In this document: positions 8,805 to 16,777 of the stretch, piece by piece | Numbering within the stretch: position 1 is the first letter of the stretch | Layout: every line of letters begins with the position of its first letter | Assembly (NCBI GenBank): GCA_002278935.1 | Contig: NCJL01000003.1 | Span: 124,001 to 188,000, forward strand | DNA length: 64,000 bases | DNA from: Gallionellales bacterium 39-52-133 | Lineage (GTDB): Bacteria > Pseudomonadota > Gammaproteobacteria > Burkholderiales > Gallionellaceae | Reading direction: 5' to 3' | The notes under the pieces: model-generated | The model's database searches: none | What the model was told of the DNA's origin: nothing | What the model saw: the letters and a program-made list of their open reading frames with translations, nothing else | Made by a program: the position numbers and the translations under genes

Positions 8805-8821
8805 CTGTTTCCCGAAATTGC

Positions 8822-11014
8822 TCAGGCGTTAAATTCTGAGGTGGGTTTGCCTGTAAAGTTGCCCTGCACGAAGTCGACACCGAGCTGCTGCAAAAAGCGG
8901 ATGCTTTCATCGTCGCCTGCATATTTTGCGATAGTCTGCATATTCAGATCGACCGCTATGTCCACAATGGAGCGCACAGAAATTCTGTCGATACTGTCAT
9001 TGTTGATGCGTTCAATCAGCGAGCTGTTAATCTTAAGAAAGTGCACCGGGAATTTCTTGATGTAATTGAACGAGCCAAAGCCCGAACCGAAATCGTCTAT
9101 CGCAAAACGGAAATCAAGATCCGACAATTCCGGAATAATAAGTTTCAATCTGTTGATGTTGCGGATGATGAGCTGTTCAGGCAGTTCAAAAATAAAATGT
9201 TTGGGCGAGACATGGTAATCCGTGATCACTCCCTTCATAAATTCCACCATGTTGTCTTCCTCGATAAATTGTTCTGAAAGATTCATGGAAAAGACGAGAT
9301 TGGGGTTTTTTTGCACAGCAAGAACGCCGGCAACCTTTTTGATCATCTGCCGGTCAAACTCGGCCATCAGGCCAAAGCGTTCTGCAGCCGGCATGAAGGC
9401 TCCCGGTCTGAGGACTCCGTGTTCCATGTCGGGTATGCGCAACAGCACTTCCCTGATATGTTCGCTCTGGTTTTTCAAGCCGATCAGCGGCTGGTAGTAA
9501 GGTATGGCCTCATTGTTGAGCAGCACCTCCTGCAAGCGCTCATGCCAGCCCACACCTGATTCGGGAGCGTTGTGCAGAAGTGCGCGGCGCTGAAAAATTC
9601 TGAAGTCATTTCTGCCCTGGGTCTTGGCTTCGTGTACTGCCGTATCTGCTTCCTTAAGATAATCATGCGAACTTAAGGTGCCGTCATCAATGATGGTGAT
9701 GCCTATGCTGAAGTGAATTTTCAGCATATCGCCAGCCTCATAGAACATGAATTCACGCATGAGCTGCATGAAGGACTCGGCCACCTCCAGCGCACTGCTG
9801 CGGTCCACGTTATAGACAAGCAGGGTAAATTCATCCCCGCCAAAGCGCGATACCAGGTCGATGACGCGTTTGCGCTGACTGAGCTGGTTTGAGATCTGTA
9901 TCAGCAGACGGTCACCTGCGGCATGGCCGTAGGTGTCATTGATATGCTTGAAGCGGTCCAGATCAAAAAAGAACAGCGCACTGCTGCCGCCACTTTGCGC
10001 GATGCGCCCGATTTCCCTTTCGAGTTGCTCCACGAAAAATTTGCGGTTAACCAGTCCCGTGAGGCTGTCATGGTTTGCCATGCGTCGCAGAGTCTCATCG
10101 CGCTCTTTCAGCGCGCTGATGGTGGTGTTGAGCGCAATGCCGATGCGTGCGATCTCCTTGTCCCCGGTGCTGTTGACAGTTACATCGGTCTCGCCATTGG
10201 CAAGGCGTGTCAGGGGTTCTTCAAGCTCGGAGAGCGGACTCAGTGCCCAGCGCACCGTGACGCGGCCTGCATATGCTGCGACAAACATCATCAGTGCAAT
10301 AATCAGGCTCGCGTACATCAGGTTGCGGTTGAGTGCGGCAGAAATATGGCTGTAGTCCAGCACGATATCGATAAAGCCGATAGTCTCGATCTTTTCACCG
10401 TCATTTTTTTTAAGACTGAAGGCGATCATGCCATCGTTCGATATGGACTTTATCCAGATTGGTGCACTGATGCGCATTTGCGAATTGCTGCCCTTTTCAA
10501 ACAATAGCTGTTTGCTTCCAAGCTCGGTTTGCTTGAGCTGCCCGATGGCCTTTGCATCCAGTGGTTTGAATTTTGAGATATGGACATTTTTCCGGGTGTA
10601 TTCGGCAGTAATTTTCTTGCCGGAAACATCAAGAAATTGTGCGCGCAAAACCTCGGGGAAATTTCGCACATAGCTGATCGCGTCATTCAGTTGGGTGGGA
10701 TCGTTGGTGGCGTAAACGGGAATGCCCAGTTCGTCCAGTTTTGAAATCCAGCCTTCACCCTGCTGCCGTACACTGTTTACTATTACCAGATTGATCGTAA
10801 ACCAGAGTGCGCCTATGAAAAGCAGGTAAATAATAATCGACCATGCAAACTGCAAGGCGAGTATGCGGTTGGCGATGCTCTTGGGTGCGTTTTTGGAAAA
10901 ATAAATTTCGGCCCTATTGTAAAAGGCCGAGCCTTTGAGCCGGGCTGCCAAAACAGGCAGCTTGCGCAATATCAATGTGATTTTGGCGAGCAGATCTGTC
11001 GGCTTAGGGAGCAT
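8822..11014 (-). CDS. Membrane GGDEF protein with degenerate EAL domain
   Basis: Predicted c-di-GMP signalling protein. Starting at the ATG at 11014 (about 730 residues) it overlaps the upstream gene by only 11 bases; a longer start at 11074 is open but would overlap by 71. Order: a TM segment near residue 40, a periplasmic domain, a second TM near 240, a HAMP-like linker, a GGDEF domain with intact RFGGDEF, and an EAL-like domain. The EAL domain is eroded: the signature reads EVLLR, the KID motif is KIN, and the AEGVE glutamates are replaced (AKYAGDD). It likely makes c-di-GMP or binds it and does not degrade it. It pairs with the preceding binding-lipoprotein gene, which may feed it a ligand signal. 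Confidence 0.88.
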   Translation of the reverse strand: MLPKPTDLLAKITLILRKLPVLAARLKGSAFYNRAEIYFSKNAPKSIANRILALQFAWSIIIYLLFIGALWFTINLVIVNSVRQQGEGWISKLDELGIPVYATNDPTQLNDAISYVRNFPEVLRAQFLDVSGKKITAEYTRKNVHISKFKPLDAKAIGQLKQTELGSKQLLFEKGSNSQMRISAPIWIKSISNDGMIAFSLKKNDGEKIETIGFIDIVLDYSHISAALNRNLMYASLIIALMMFVAAYAGRVTVRWALSPLSELEEPLTRLANGETDVTVNSTGDKEIARIGIALNTTISALKERDETLRRMANHDSLTGLVNRKFFVEQLEREIGRIAQSGGSSALFFFDLDRFKHINDTYGHAAGDRLLIQISNQLSQRKRVIDLVSRFGGDEFTLLVYNVDRSSALEVAESFMQLMREFMFYEAGDMLKIHFSIGITIIDDGTLSSHDYLKEADTAVHEAKTQGRNDFRIFQRRALLHNAPESGVGWHERLQEVLLNNEAIPYYQPLIGLKNQSEHIREVLLRIPDMEHGVLRPGAFMPAAERFGLMAEFDRQMIKKVAGVLAVQKNPNLVFSMNLSEQFIEEDNMVEFMKGVITDYHVSPKHFIFELPEQLIIRNINRLKLIIPELSDLDFRFAIDDFGSGFGSFNYIKKFPVHFLKINSSLIERINNDSIDRISVRSIVDIAVDLNMQTIAKYAGDDESIRFLQQLGVDFVQGNFTGKPTSEFNA

Positions 11015-11972
11015 GTGCAAATTTTCTGAATGGTTCAGGTATCTCCACGCCAAGATTTTTTGCCATGACGACATTAATGCGAAGTTTTAATTTGTCGAGA
11101 TACGCGATATCGGGCCCTGGAACAATGTCAGTTACACCCGCCTGCTCAAGTCTTTCAATTACCTGGTTGGCAATGTCATGATAGTCACTGCTTACACTGA
11201 ACAGCCCCCCGAGCTTAAGCAGCTCATCGCTGAAGACAGCAACCTGCTTGCTGTTGCGCACGCTGAAGGTCATGACATCGCGCAAAATATGCTCGCTGAG
11301 TACCCGGTTATCCGGCAGCAGCCAGTAGGCCTGAACCATTTTGCTCATATTTTTGTAAGCGTACTGGTATTCCTTGTCGGAATTAACGGTTTTGTGATGC
11401 AGCCTGAAGCCATGGCTTTTGGCAGAAATTCTGGCCGTTTGTATCACATCATCAAAACCCGGCCCGCTGATGACTCCGATATCCGTGACAGAAGGTGACA
11501 ATGAACGCCAGGCACTGAAAGTTTTTGGAATAGAGGGCAGCATGCTGACGCCCTTGCGTCTTGGGGTAAGCAAACCGTAATCCTGATGGTTGTATACCTG
11601 GCAGAAAATCACCTGTTTATTGCCCAGGCTTTTTGCCGCGATCGAGGCGTTAAGCCCGACACTCACAATCTGTGTATTTTCTTCGTTCTTGAGTTTGGCA
11701 ACGGCCTTGATATTCTCTAGCTGGCTGCCTGTCAGGTAGTGAATGCTGGCGCGTTTCCCCAGCTGTCTGGCGATCGCATTGGCAACTGTTGAATAAGCCG
11801 GAATATCTTCACTGGCAAGTATCACTACTTGCATGGGCGATGGTGCTTTTCTGGGCGGCGAAGCGCTTGTTGCGACTTGCTCGTTTGCAGGCATGGGTTT
11901 GGCATCCTGCGGTGGCTGAGCGCAACCGTGCAGAACAAGAAAAACCAGAATGGACAATGAACGCCCGCGCAT
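11004..11972 (-). CDS. ABC-type substrate-binding lipoprotein (PF04392-like)
   Basis: The start chosen is the ATG at 11972, because from there the protein opens with a lipoprotein signal (MRGRSLSILVFLVLHGC; lipobox LHGC, Cys17). An upstream extension to 12083 has no signal character. The body matches the ABC_sub_bind fold of periplasmic binding proteins with no dedicated transporter: residues such as QIVSVGLNASIAAK and VISGPGFDD fit its two-lobed pattern. No permease or ATPase lies nearby. Instead its stop overlaps the start of the membrane GGDEF gene. The pair probably forms a sensory unit in which the lipoprotein presents a small ligand; this is inference from context. Confidence 0.82.
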   Translation of the reverse strand: MRGRSLSILVFLVLHGCAQPPQDAKPMPANEQVATSASPPRKAPSPMQVVILASEDIPAYSTVANAIARQLGKRASIHYLTGSQLENIKAVAKLKNEENTQIVSVGLNASIAAKSLGNKQVIFCQVYNHQDYGLLTPRRKGVSMLPSIPKTFSAWRSLSPSVTDIGVISGPGFDDVIQTARISAKSHGFRLHHKTVNSDKEYQYAYKNMSKMVQAYWLLPDNRVLSEHILRDVMTFSVRNSKQVAVFSDELLKLGGLFSVSSDYHDIANQVIERLEQAGVTDIVPGPDIAYLDKLKLRINVVMAKNLGVEIPEPFRKFAHAP

Positions 11973-12374
11973 AGCGAATACCTGACAGATTAGTAAAGGA
12001 ATATTACCCCAAATTGGCGGCCTGATTTTGCCATATTTACTGGTGTGCCGAGGATTTTCCTTTGGCGTGCTGAAAGCGACCATTCGTCATAAATGAGTTG
12101 AAATGAACAACTTGCTTAAAGGTGCCCCATATTGATGTGGAGATGAGCGGAAATTAGCGGCCGGTGCCCCGGGATTTTTTGGGCAAGAATGATAAATTTC
12201 AGGGCTTGAATCGAGCATTTCAGGATCAATTTAGTCGGGTACTTTTACGGGCTAATTACGCGATTTTTCAGTAAAAATATCAGGCAGAATTTGCCCTATT
12301 GTTTTAGTGGGTTGTTTATTTCATCCTAAGTATTCATACTGAATCACCGCGAATATTTTAAGAAAAGGAATCAT

Positions 12375-12779
12375 ATGTCCCATTATCACGCCGTTGTATG
12401 GATTGACCACAGAGAAGCTCACGTAATGCACATTAGCCCGGATGACGTGGAAGCTTCCATCATTCGTCCCGCCAAACCGCATCAGAAATTGCACAGTAAA
12501 CGGGGCGCGGATAAAGGCGGTGCAGTTGGAACGGGGCGGGCCAAGGAAGACGAGAGTTTCTATCACGAGGTGGTTGAGGCGCTCAAGGGCGCACAGGAAA
12601 TTCTGGTCGTTGGCCCGGCCAATGCGAAACTGAGCCTGATCAAGCATATTCACAGCCATGATCACCAGTTTTCCGACAAGGTGATAGGTATAGAAACGGT
12701 AGATCATCCCACCGATGCGCAGCTGGTTTCCTATGCACGCAAATACTTTGCTGCCGCAGACCGTATGCGCCCGCAATAA
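12375..12779 (+). CDS. eRF1-domain-like small protein
   Basis: A 134-residue soluble protein. The opening YHAVVWIDHREAHVMHI and the end DAQLVSYARKYFA resemble the family often labelled translational machinery protein, with an eRF1/Pelota-like or host-attachment-like alpha/beta fold (EILVVGPANAKLSLIKHI). There is no signal peptide or membrane segment. AAAAGGAATC lies before the ATG. It stands alone, with 290 bp of unannotated A+T-rich sequence upstream that may hold its promoter. Its biochemical role is not established; a link to ribosome rescue or stress is only suggested by the fold. Confidence 0.7.
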   Translation: MSHYHAVVWIDHREAHVMHISPDDVEASIIRPAKPHQKLHSKRGADKGGAVGTGRAKEDESFYHEVVEALKGAQEILVVGPANAKLSLIKHIHSHDHQFSDKVIGIETVDHPTDAQLVSYARKYFAAADRMRPQ

Positions 12780-12807
12780 ACTGCCCGGCAGGGCGAGCTG
12801 TAATTTT

Positions 12808-12840
12808 TGCCAAAGGCCTGCATTTTGCAGGCCTTTGGCA
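12808..12840 (+). terminator. Perfect hairpin after the eRF1-like gene
   Basis: TGCCAAAGGCCTGCA and its exact reverse complement are separated by three T's, giving a 15-bp stem. A T-rich stretch precedes it and does not follow it, so it is not a textbook intrinsic terminator; it may still end or stabilise the transcript. Confidence 0.55.
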
Positions 12841-12994
12841 TTCCGGGTGCAGCTGCCTGCAAAAAGCCGCGGGCTAAAGCCACTTTAGCTTGATTTTGCC
12901 GCATTCGCCTCCACGTTATCAAAACAGGGCATGTAATATTTCTGCCATCAAGATTTGTAATAATCAGATCGAATAACGCGTCACGGGAGGAATC

Positions 12995-13402
12995 ATGGCT
13001 GTAACAACGAAGAAAATAACCGCAACAGGCAAAAAAACGGCAGGCAGCGAAGTCAAAAAGCCGGCAACAAAGAAAGTGGCAGCCGGCCCCCTCGTCACTG
13101 CAAAGACAGCTGCAGTGACAACAACCAAAAAGCCTGTTGCAAAAACACCCGCCAAAAAGCCTGTGGTTAAAAAGGAAGCGCTACCGAAGCCTGCTGCAGA
13201 AGAAGGCAAGCCTGCAAGAAAAACCGCCGTCAAAAAATCAGCGCCGAAACAGAATGCCATTGCCGTGTCGCGTGAACAACGTTACCAGATGATCTCAACC
13301 GCAGCTTATTTTAAGGCCGAGCGCAGGGGATTTGCGGGAGGGTATGAGATGCAGGACTGGATTTCTGCCGAAGCAGAGGTTGATGCCGGGCTATCAGCCT
13401 GA
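12995..13402 (+). CDS. Lys/Ala/Pro-rich histone-H1-like tail fused to a DUF2934 domain
   Basis: The first 85 residues are almost entirely Lys, Ala, Thr, Pro and Val (KKITATGKKTAG, KKPVAKTPAKKP), typical of bacterial histone-H1-like, nucleic-acid-binding tails. The C-terminal 45 residues (YQMISTAAYFKAERRGF and DWISAEAEVD) match the short DUF2934 helical domain. GGAGG lies ahead of the ATG. The pI must be very high. It may bind DNA or polyanions; no enzyme motif is present. It is followed convergently by the hemerythrin gene. Confidence 0.8.
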   Translation: MAVTTKKITATGKKTAGSEVKKPATKKVAAGPLVTAKTAAVTTTKKPVAKTPAKKPVVKKEALPKPAAEEGKPARKTAVKKSAPKQNAIAVSREQRYQMISTAAYFKAERRGFAGGYEMQDWISAEAEVDAGLSA

Positions 13403-13444
13403 GAGCGTGCTATTGCTAGGCGAATCGCGTAAAATATTCAATAT

Positions 13445-13457
13445 AATCAAATACTTA
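13445..13457 (+). promoter_or_regulatory. Consensus IHF-type site (AATCAAATACTTA)
   Basis: Fits WATCAANNNNTTR exactly and lies beside an A/T-rich tract in the convergent gap between the DUF2934 and hemerythrin genes. Three more copies of the same extended motif occur in this window, at 42176, 49304 and 60428. Confidence 0.5.
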
Positions 13458-13476
13458 CGTAGTAGCGATAAGCGCT

Positions 13477-14007
13477 TCAGCCAAGACTGACGCCGCGCCG
13501 CTCAGCCATTTTTTTTCCGATTCCGTCGAGCTGTTGCTGACTCAGCAGTTGCGCGGCAAGCGGCAATAACTGCGTATTTTCCAGCATGACATGGCGACCG
13601 TAGGCAAGGCTGAAATCGGCCACCAGTTTTTTCTCCAGCACTGCGGACGCACCTTCGGCAATACTTTGTAACTGGCTGCGCAGGGCTGACCATTGCGCAT
13701 CCATCACCTGATGTTCGTCCAGCAAGCGTTTGATCAATGTCTCCGCATCGGAATTTCCGCTGGCGAGCAACAGCGGGAATAAATCCACCTCTTCATCCTG
13801 GTGGTGAGACTGGCCGGCAGTGTCGAAATAACGCACCACTGCCTGCGCGGCCTGTTGTGCCTGCACATCGCTGCCATGCACGGGCAGGTGCTGCAACAGT
13901 TTTTGCAGCGTGGCGCACTGGTCCATAATGCGGTCATGGCAGGCATGCAGCAAGTCCAGCGGGTTATCAAAACCGGGAGCGCCTGTACTGGATTTCAACT
14001 CTTGCAT
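13477..14007 (-). CDS. Hemerythrin HHE-domain protein
   Basis: A 176-residue four-helix protein of the hemerythrin HHE cation-binding family, with a probable di-iron centre. Candidate ligands are His in LLHACHDRI (helix 1), HHQDEEVDLFP (HxxxE type, helix 2), DEHQVMDAQW (helix 3) and GRHVMLENTQLLP (HxxxE type, helix 4). It is cytoplasmic, with no leader. Such proteins sense or store O2/NO or bind iron; next to nitrate respiration an NO-related role is thinkable but not shown. Helper sequence GGAAAG lies upstream of the ATG. Confidence 0.88.
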   Translation of the reverse strand: MQELKSSTGAPGFDNPLDLLHACHDRIMDQCATLQKLLQHLPVHGSDVQAQQAAQAVVRYFDTAGQSHHQDEEVDLFPLLLASGNSDAETLIKRLLDEHQVMDAQWSALRSQLQSIAEGASAVLEKKLVADFSLAYGRHVMLENTQLLPLAAQLLSQQQLDGIGKKMAERRGVSLG

Positions 14008-14081
14008 GGTGATTTCTTTCCGTAATTAATTGAATGGTTTAAATCGGCAGCATTAGAAATTGCTGCAAGCACGGCTGTCGC

Positions 14082-14885
14082 TCAGTCTTTAAGCTCGCCG
14101 CCGCAATGGGGACAGGCTTTGCTTATTTCCTTTTTTCTGGCCTGTTCAATCAGGGCCGAGGCCAGTATCGCGCTGGGCAGCGCAAAAAAACCGATGCCCA
14201 GCACCGCAAAAAATGCGGCAATAATTTTTCCCAGCACTGTGACAGGATAAACATCGCCATAACCCACGGTCGTCATCGTCATGATGCCCCACCATAACGA
14301 TGCGGGAATGCTGGAAAAGGCCTTGGGCTGCGCCTCATGCTCGGCAAAATAAGCCAGCGAGGAGCACAGAATAAGCAGCACAAACATGATGGTTCCCGCG
14401 ATGAGAAATTCAGCGCTCTTCGAGCGTGCGGCCTGCCAGATTGCATACATAGCCTTGTTGAAGCGCGGAACATGCAGCAAACGCACCACCCGAACCAGCC
14501 TTAGTATGCGCAAGGAGCGCAAATCCAGCCCGCTCATTAACAGCAGGGATGGCAAAAAGGCCATCAGGTCTATCAGTGCCAGCGGGCTGAATAAATAGCG
14601 AATGCGCCCGCCCACAGGTTGTTGATATTTGGGATGAAGATTGGCAACCCACAGGCGCAGCAGGTATTCGGCTATGAAAATACTGACGGAAAACAACTCG
14701 AAGAAAAAGAAAAATACTTTCCATTCCTCATAAAGTGCATCTACCGTTTCAAGCATCAGCGCCAGCACATTCAGAATGATCAGCGACGCCAGACTGAAAT
14801 TAAAAATCCGCGCCCACGGCTCGACTTGATGCTGTCCCTGCAGCATGTGATGAATGCGATGTTTGAATACGGGAATTTTACTCAT
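14082..14885 (-). CDS. Voltage-gated-type potassium channel
   Basis: A 267-residue six-TM ion channel. S1-S3 span about residues 28-115. S4 carries regularly spaced arginines (LRSLRILRLVRVVRLL). The pore loop shows the K+ selectivity filter TMTTVGYGD, followed by the S6 segment (IIAAFFAVLGIGFFALPSAI). The extreme C terminus has a CPHCGGE zinc-knuckle-like motif in place of a large RCK domain. It is expected in the inner membrane, handling K+ flux or membrane potential. Single gene, 74 bp from the hemerythrin gene on the same strand. Confidence 0.92.
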   Translation of the reverse strand: MSKIPVFKHRIHHMLQGQHQVEPWARIFNFSLASLIILNVLALMLETVDALYEEWKVFFFFFELFSVSIFIAEYLLRLWVANLHPKYQQPVGGRIRYLFSPLALIDLMAFLPSLLLMSGLDLRSLRILRLVRVVRLLHVPRFNKAMYAIWQAARSKSAEFLIAGTIMFVLLILCSSLAYFAEHEAQPKAFSSIPASLWWGIMTMTTVGYGDVYPVTVLGKIIAAFFAVLGIGFFALPSAILASALIEQARKKEISKACPHCGGELKD

Positions 14886-14918
14886 GGTGCGATTGTATCA
14901 GGCAGACAAATATTTTTG

Positions 14919-15755
14919 CTAGCCGCCAAACAGCGTAACCAGCCCGTCCAGACCAACAAAATTAAAGGCATAGGTTGCCTGCGAGCGCACCACCGGCTTG
15001 GCGTGGTAAGCAATGCTGACACTGGCCTGCGACATCATCTTCAGGTCATTCGCGCCGTCGCCCATCGCAATCACCTGCTTGCCATCCAGCTCCAGTTCCT
15101 CGCGCGTGTGCACCAGATAATCGGCCTTGCCCTGCGCGTCGAGGATCTTGCCCAGCACCTTGCCGGTGAGCTTGCCGTTCACAATCTCCAGCGTGTTGGC
15201 ATGCGCAAAATCCAGCCCCAGCCGCGCTTTCAGCTTCTCGGTAAAGTACACAAAGCCGCCCGACACCAGCAGCGTCCTGATGCCGTGCTCCTTCAGCTTC
15301 GCCAGCATCGCTTCCGCACCGGGGCTCAGTTGCAAACGCTCGTCATACACGCGCTGCAAGGCGCTTTCCTCCAGCCCTTCCAGCAGCGCCACGCGGCGGC
15401 GCAGGCTCTCCGCAAAATCGATCTCGCCGCGCATCGCCGCCTCGGTAATCGCCGACACCTGCGGCTTCAGGTGATACATGTCCGCGATCTCGTCGATGCA
15501 CTCGATTGTGATCAGCGTTGAATCCATATCCATCACCACCAGGCCAAAGTCGGACAGATGCTGGCCGGGGCGCACAAAGCCGTAGTCCAGTGCATGCTCA
15601 TGGCAATAGTCCGCAATGCTGTCGTGCGGCTTCGCGTCCACCAGCCGGCAGGCATGCGGGCCGATTTGCTCGGTGCGGGTTGCCAGCGTCAGGTCGCTGA
15701 GGCGTTTCAGTTGGGCGGCGGGGATGTCGTGCAGGGCTTGGATGATGAGGTTCAT
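14919..15755 (-). CDS. serB: Phosphoserine phosphatase SerB
   Basis: HAD-family enzyme that makes L-serine from phosphoserine, the last step of serine synthesis. The ATG at 15755 (278 residues, MNLIIQALHDIP) is chosen over the open frame extending to 15947, because family homology begins here and the extension runs into the neighbouring gene. HAD motif I is DMDSTLI, motif II LLVSGGF, and motif III/IV lies in IAMGDGANDLKMM. The N-terminal 80 residues form the ACT-like regulatory part. Single conserved gene; identification secure. Confidence 0.96.
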   Translation of the reverse strand: MNLIIQALHDIPAAQLKRLSDLTLATRTEQIGPHACRLVDAKPHDSIADYCHEHALDYGFVRPGQHLSDFGLVVMDMDSTLITIECIDEIADMYHLKPQVSAITEAAMRGEIDFAESLRRRVALLEGLEESALQRVYDERLQLSPGAEAMLAKLKEHGIRTLLVSGGFVYFTEKLKARLGLDFAHANTLEIVNGKLTGKVLGKILDAQGKADYLVHTREELELDGKQVIAMGDGANDLKMMSQASVSIAYHAKPVVRSQATYAFNFVGLDGLVTLFGG

Positions 15756-15801
15756 TAAATTTTCTTTAGTGCTGATTTGGTTAGATTGTTTTATTGAAAT
15801 A

Positions 15802-16203
15802 TTATAAAAATAGCGCGGCAGAAACGCCAAAACGAGCAGCCATGGCTTTGGCCTGACGGGCATTGAAATCGCGCCCTCCAGACAATAATTCAGACACAAC
15901 GCCCTGGCTGCCAAGTTCAGGCAAATCAGCCTGGCGCAAGTTATCACGCTGCATCAAATAACGTAAAGCATCGGCGCCAGTGGCAGCCGGTGGCATCTTG
16001 TCTTTGGCTTCATATTCGGCGATCAGCTCGCCGAGATATTCTGCCAGCCGGGCCAACGGGTGTTTTTCATCCGCGCCGCCCGCATCAAGGGCGGCATCAA
16101 GCGCTTCAACCAGTTGCGCGTATTCCTTGGCATTGCGCGCAGGCTTCAGCACGGGTGCGACATAGCTCCAGTGCTGTATCGCGTCTTTAACAATGGTGTT
16201 CAT
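15802..16203 (-). CDS. HigA-type antitoxin/HTH protein without a recognisable toxin partner
   Basis: A 133-residue protein of the E. coli HigA type. The N-terminal segment has KPARNAKEYAQLVEALD and HPLARLAEYLGELIAEYE, followed by an XRE-like helix-turn-helix (LRQADLPELGSQGVVSELLSG, then AKAMAARFGVSAALF). In HigBA operons the RelE-like HigB toxin precedes higA. Here the preceding gene, 15 bp upstream on the same strand, encodes a 117-residue protein that does not look like HigB. It is thus an orphan, or the antitoxin of an unfamiliar toxin. AAGGAAG gives a good ribosome site. It likely binds DNA and regulates its own operon. Confidence 0.85.
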   Translation of the reverse strand: MNTIVKDAIQHWSYVAPVLKPARNAKEYAQLVEALDAALDAGGADEKHPLARLAEYLGELIAEYEAKDKMPPAATGADALRYLMQRDNLRQADLPELGSQGVVSELLSGGRDFNARQAKAMAARFGVSAALFL

Positions 16204-16218
16204 TTCCAGCTTCCTTTG

Positions 16219-16572
16219 TCATGTTCCTTGTGAAAGTTTTTTGTTTATTGATGTAGATATTTTTTTCATTTCTTCTTCGATTTCGTAAGGCAAGATATTC
16301 GTCGAAATATATAGTGGTGTGGAATAATTTGTTTTTAAATAGTCTTGATGCGAGGTTATAAATTTTAAATAATGTTCTAACACTTCAAGTTTAGTTGAAT
16401 TTCTGGATAGGGATCTTTTTACGCTTTCCTCCGTCTTACGAATATCCAGTTCATTATCATCATCATATTTCGCCAGGTATATTTCTGCACCCAGTCGCTT
16501 TTGTGACCAGCCAATTATGCTTAATAATCGCTTGATCTCCTTTTGCAAGTCTGTCGTAGCGTTAGTCTCCAT
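16219..16572 (-). CDS. Small helix-turn-helix-like protein of unknown function
   Basis: 117 residues, Lys/Glu/Ile-rich and distinctly A+T-rich in codons compared with serB. The segment IKRLLSIIGWSQKRLGAEIY looks like the first helices of a helix-turn-helix, and ESVKRSLSRNSTKLEVLEHYL could be the continuation; the two are separated by an insertion. There are no catalytic motifs or membrane segments. It forms an operon with the downstream HigA-like gene (15-bp gap) and is divergent from a tiny peptide gene across a palindromic operator, so it is a candidate regulator of that peptide. I do not recognise a named family. Confidence 0.65.
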   Translation of the reverse strand: METNATTDLQKEIKRLLSIIGWSQKRLGAEIYLAKYDDDNELDIRKTEESVKRSLSRNSTKLEVLEHYLKFITSHQDYLKTNYSTPLYISTNILPYEIEEEMKKISTSINKKLSQGT

Positions 16573-16601
16573 TTGTCCCCGTTGCTAACTTTAAGATGCA
16601 G

Positions 16602-16619
16602 TCATCCAATTTTGGATGA
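16602..16619. promoter_or_regulatory. Palindromic operator between the HTH gene and the peptide gene
   Basis: TCATCCAATTTTGGATGA has perfect 8-base arms (TCATCCAA/TTGGATGA) around TT. It lies in the 67-bp divergent gap, 30 bases from the HTH gene start and 20 from the peptide ATG, where a dimeric repressor could control both. Confidence 0.55.
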
Positions 16620-16639
16620 ACTTTTAAAGGAAATTTATC

Positions 16640-16729
16640 ATGCGTATTAATCAAACTGTAAACTGGCCAAGTAAAACTGGTAATCCATCAGGAGGGGGGC
16701 GTGATAATAATCCACCTCGGGGTAAATAG
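16640..16729 (+). CDS. 29-residue Gly/Pro/Asn-rich peptide gene
   Basis: An ATG at 16640 with AAAGG 9 bases upstream opens a 29-codon frame ending in TAG at 16729. The peptide begins MRINQTVNWPSKTG and continues NPSGGGRDNNPPRGK: a short polar head with one Trp, then a flexible Gly/Pro/Asn/Arg tail. It has no hydrophobic segment, so it is not a membrane toxin. It is preceded by a palindromic operator and followed at once by a strong hairpin, so it has every part of an independent transcription unit. Function unknown; it might be a signal, inhibitor, modified-peptide precursor or antitoxin-like partner. The motif-like sequence argues for real selection. Confidence 0.6.
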   Translation: MRINQTVNWPSKTGNPSGGGRDNNPPRGK

Positions 16730-16731
16730 GC

Positions 16732-16777
16732 ACTAGCTGGTAAAAGGCCGGGTTTGATCTTGGCTTTTACCAGCAGT
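16732..16777. terminator. Hairpin between the peptide gene and the zinc-ribbon gene
   Basis: ACTAGCTGGTAAAAGGCC pairs with GGCTTTTACCAGCAGT, a stem of about 15 bp with one bulge that starts three bases after the peptide stop. The genes on each side converge, so it probably acts as a bidirectional terminator; its far arm overlaps the zinc-ribbon gene's stop. Confidence 0.6.
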
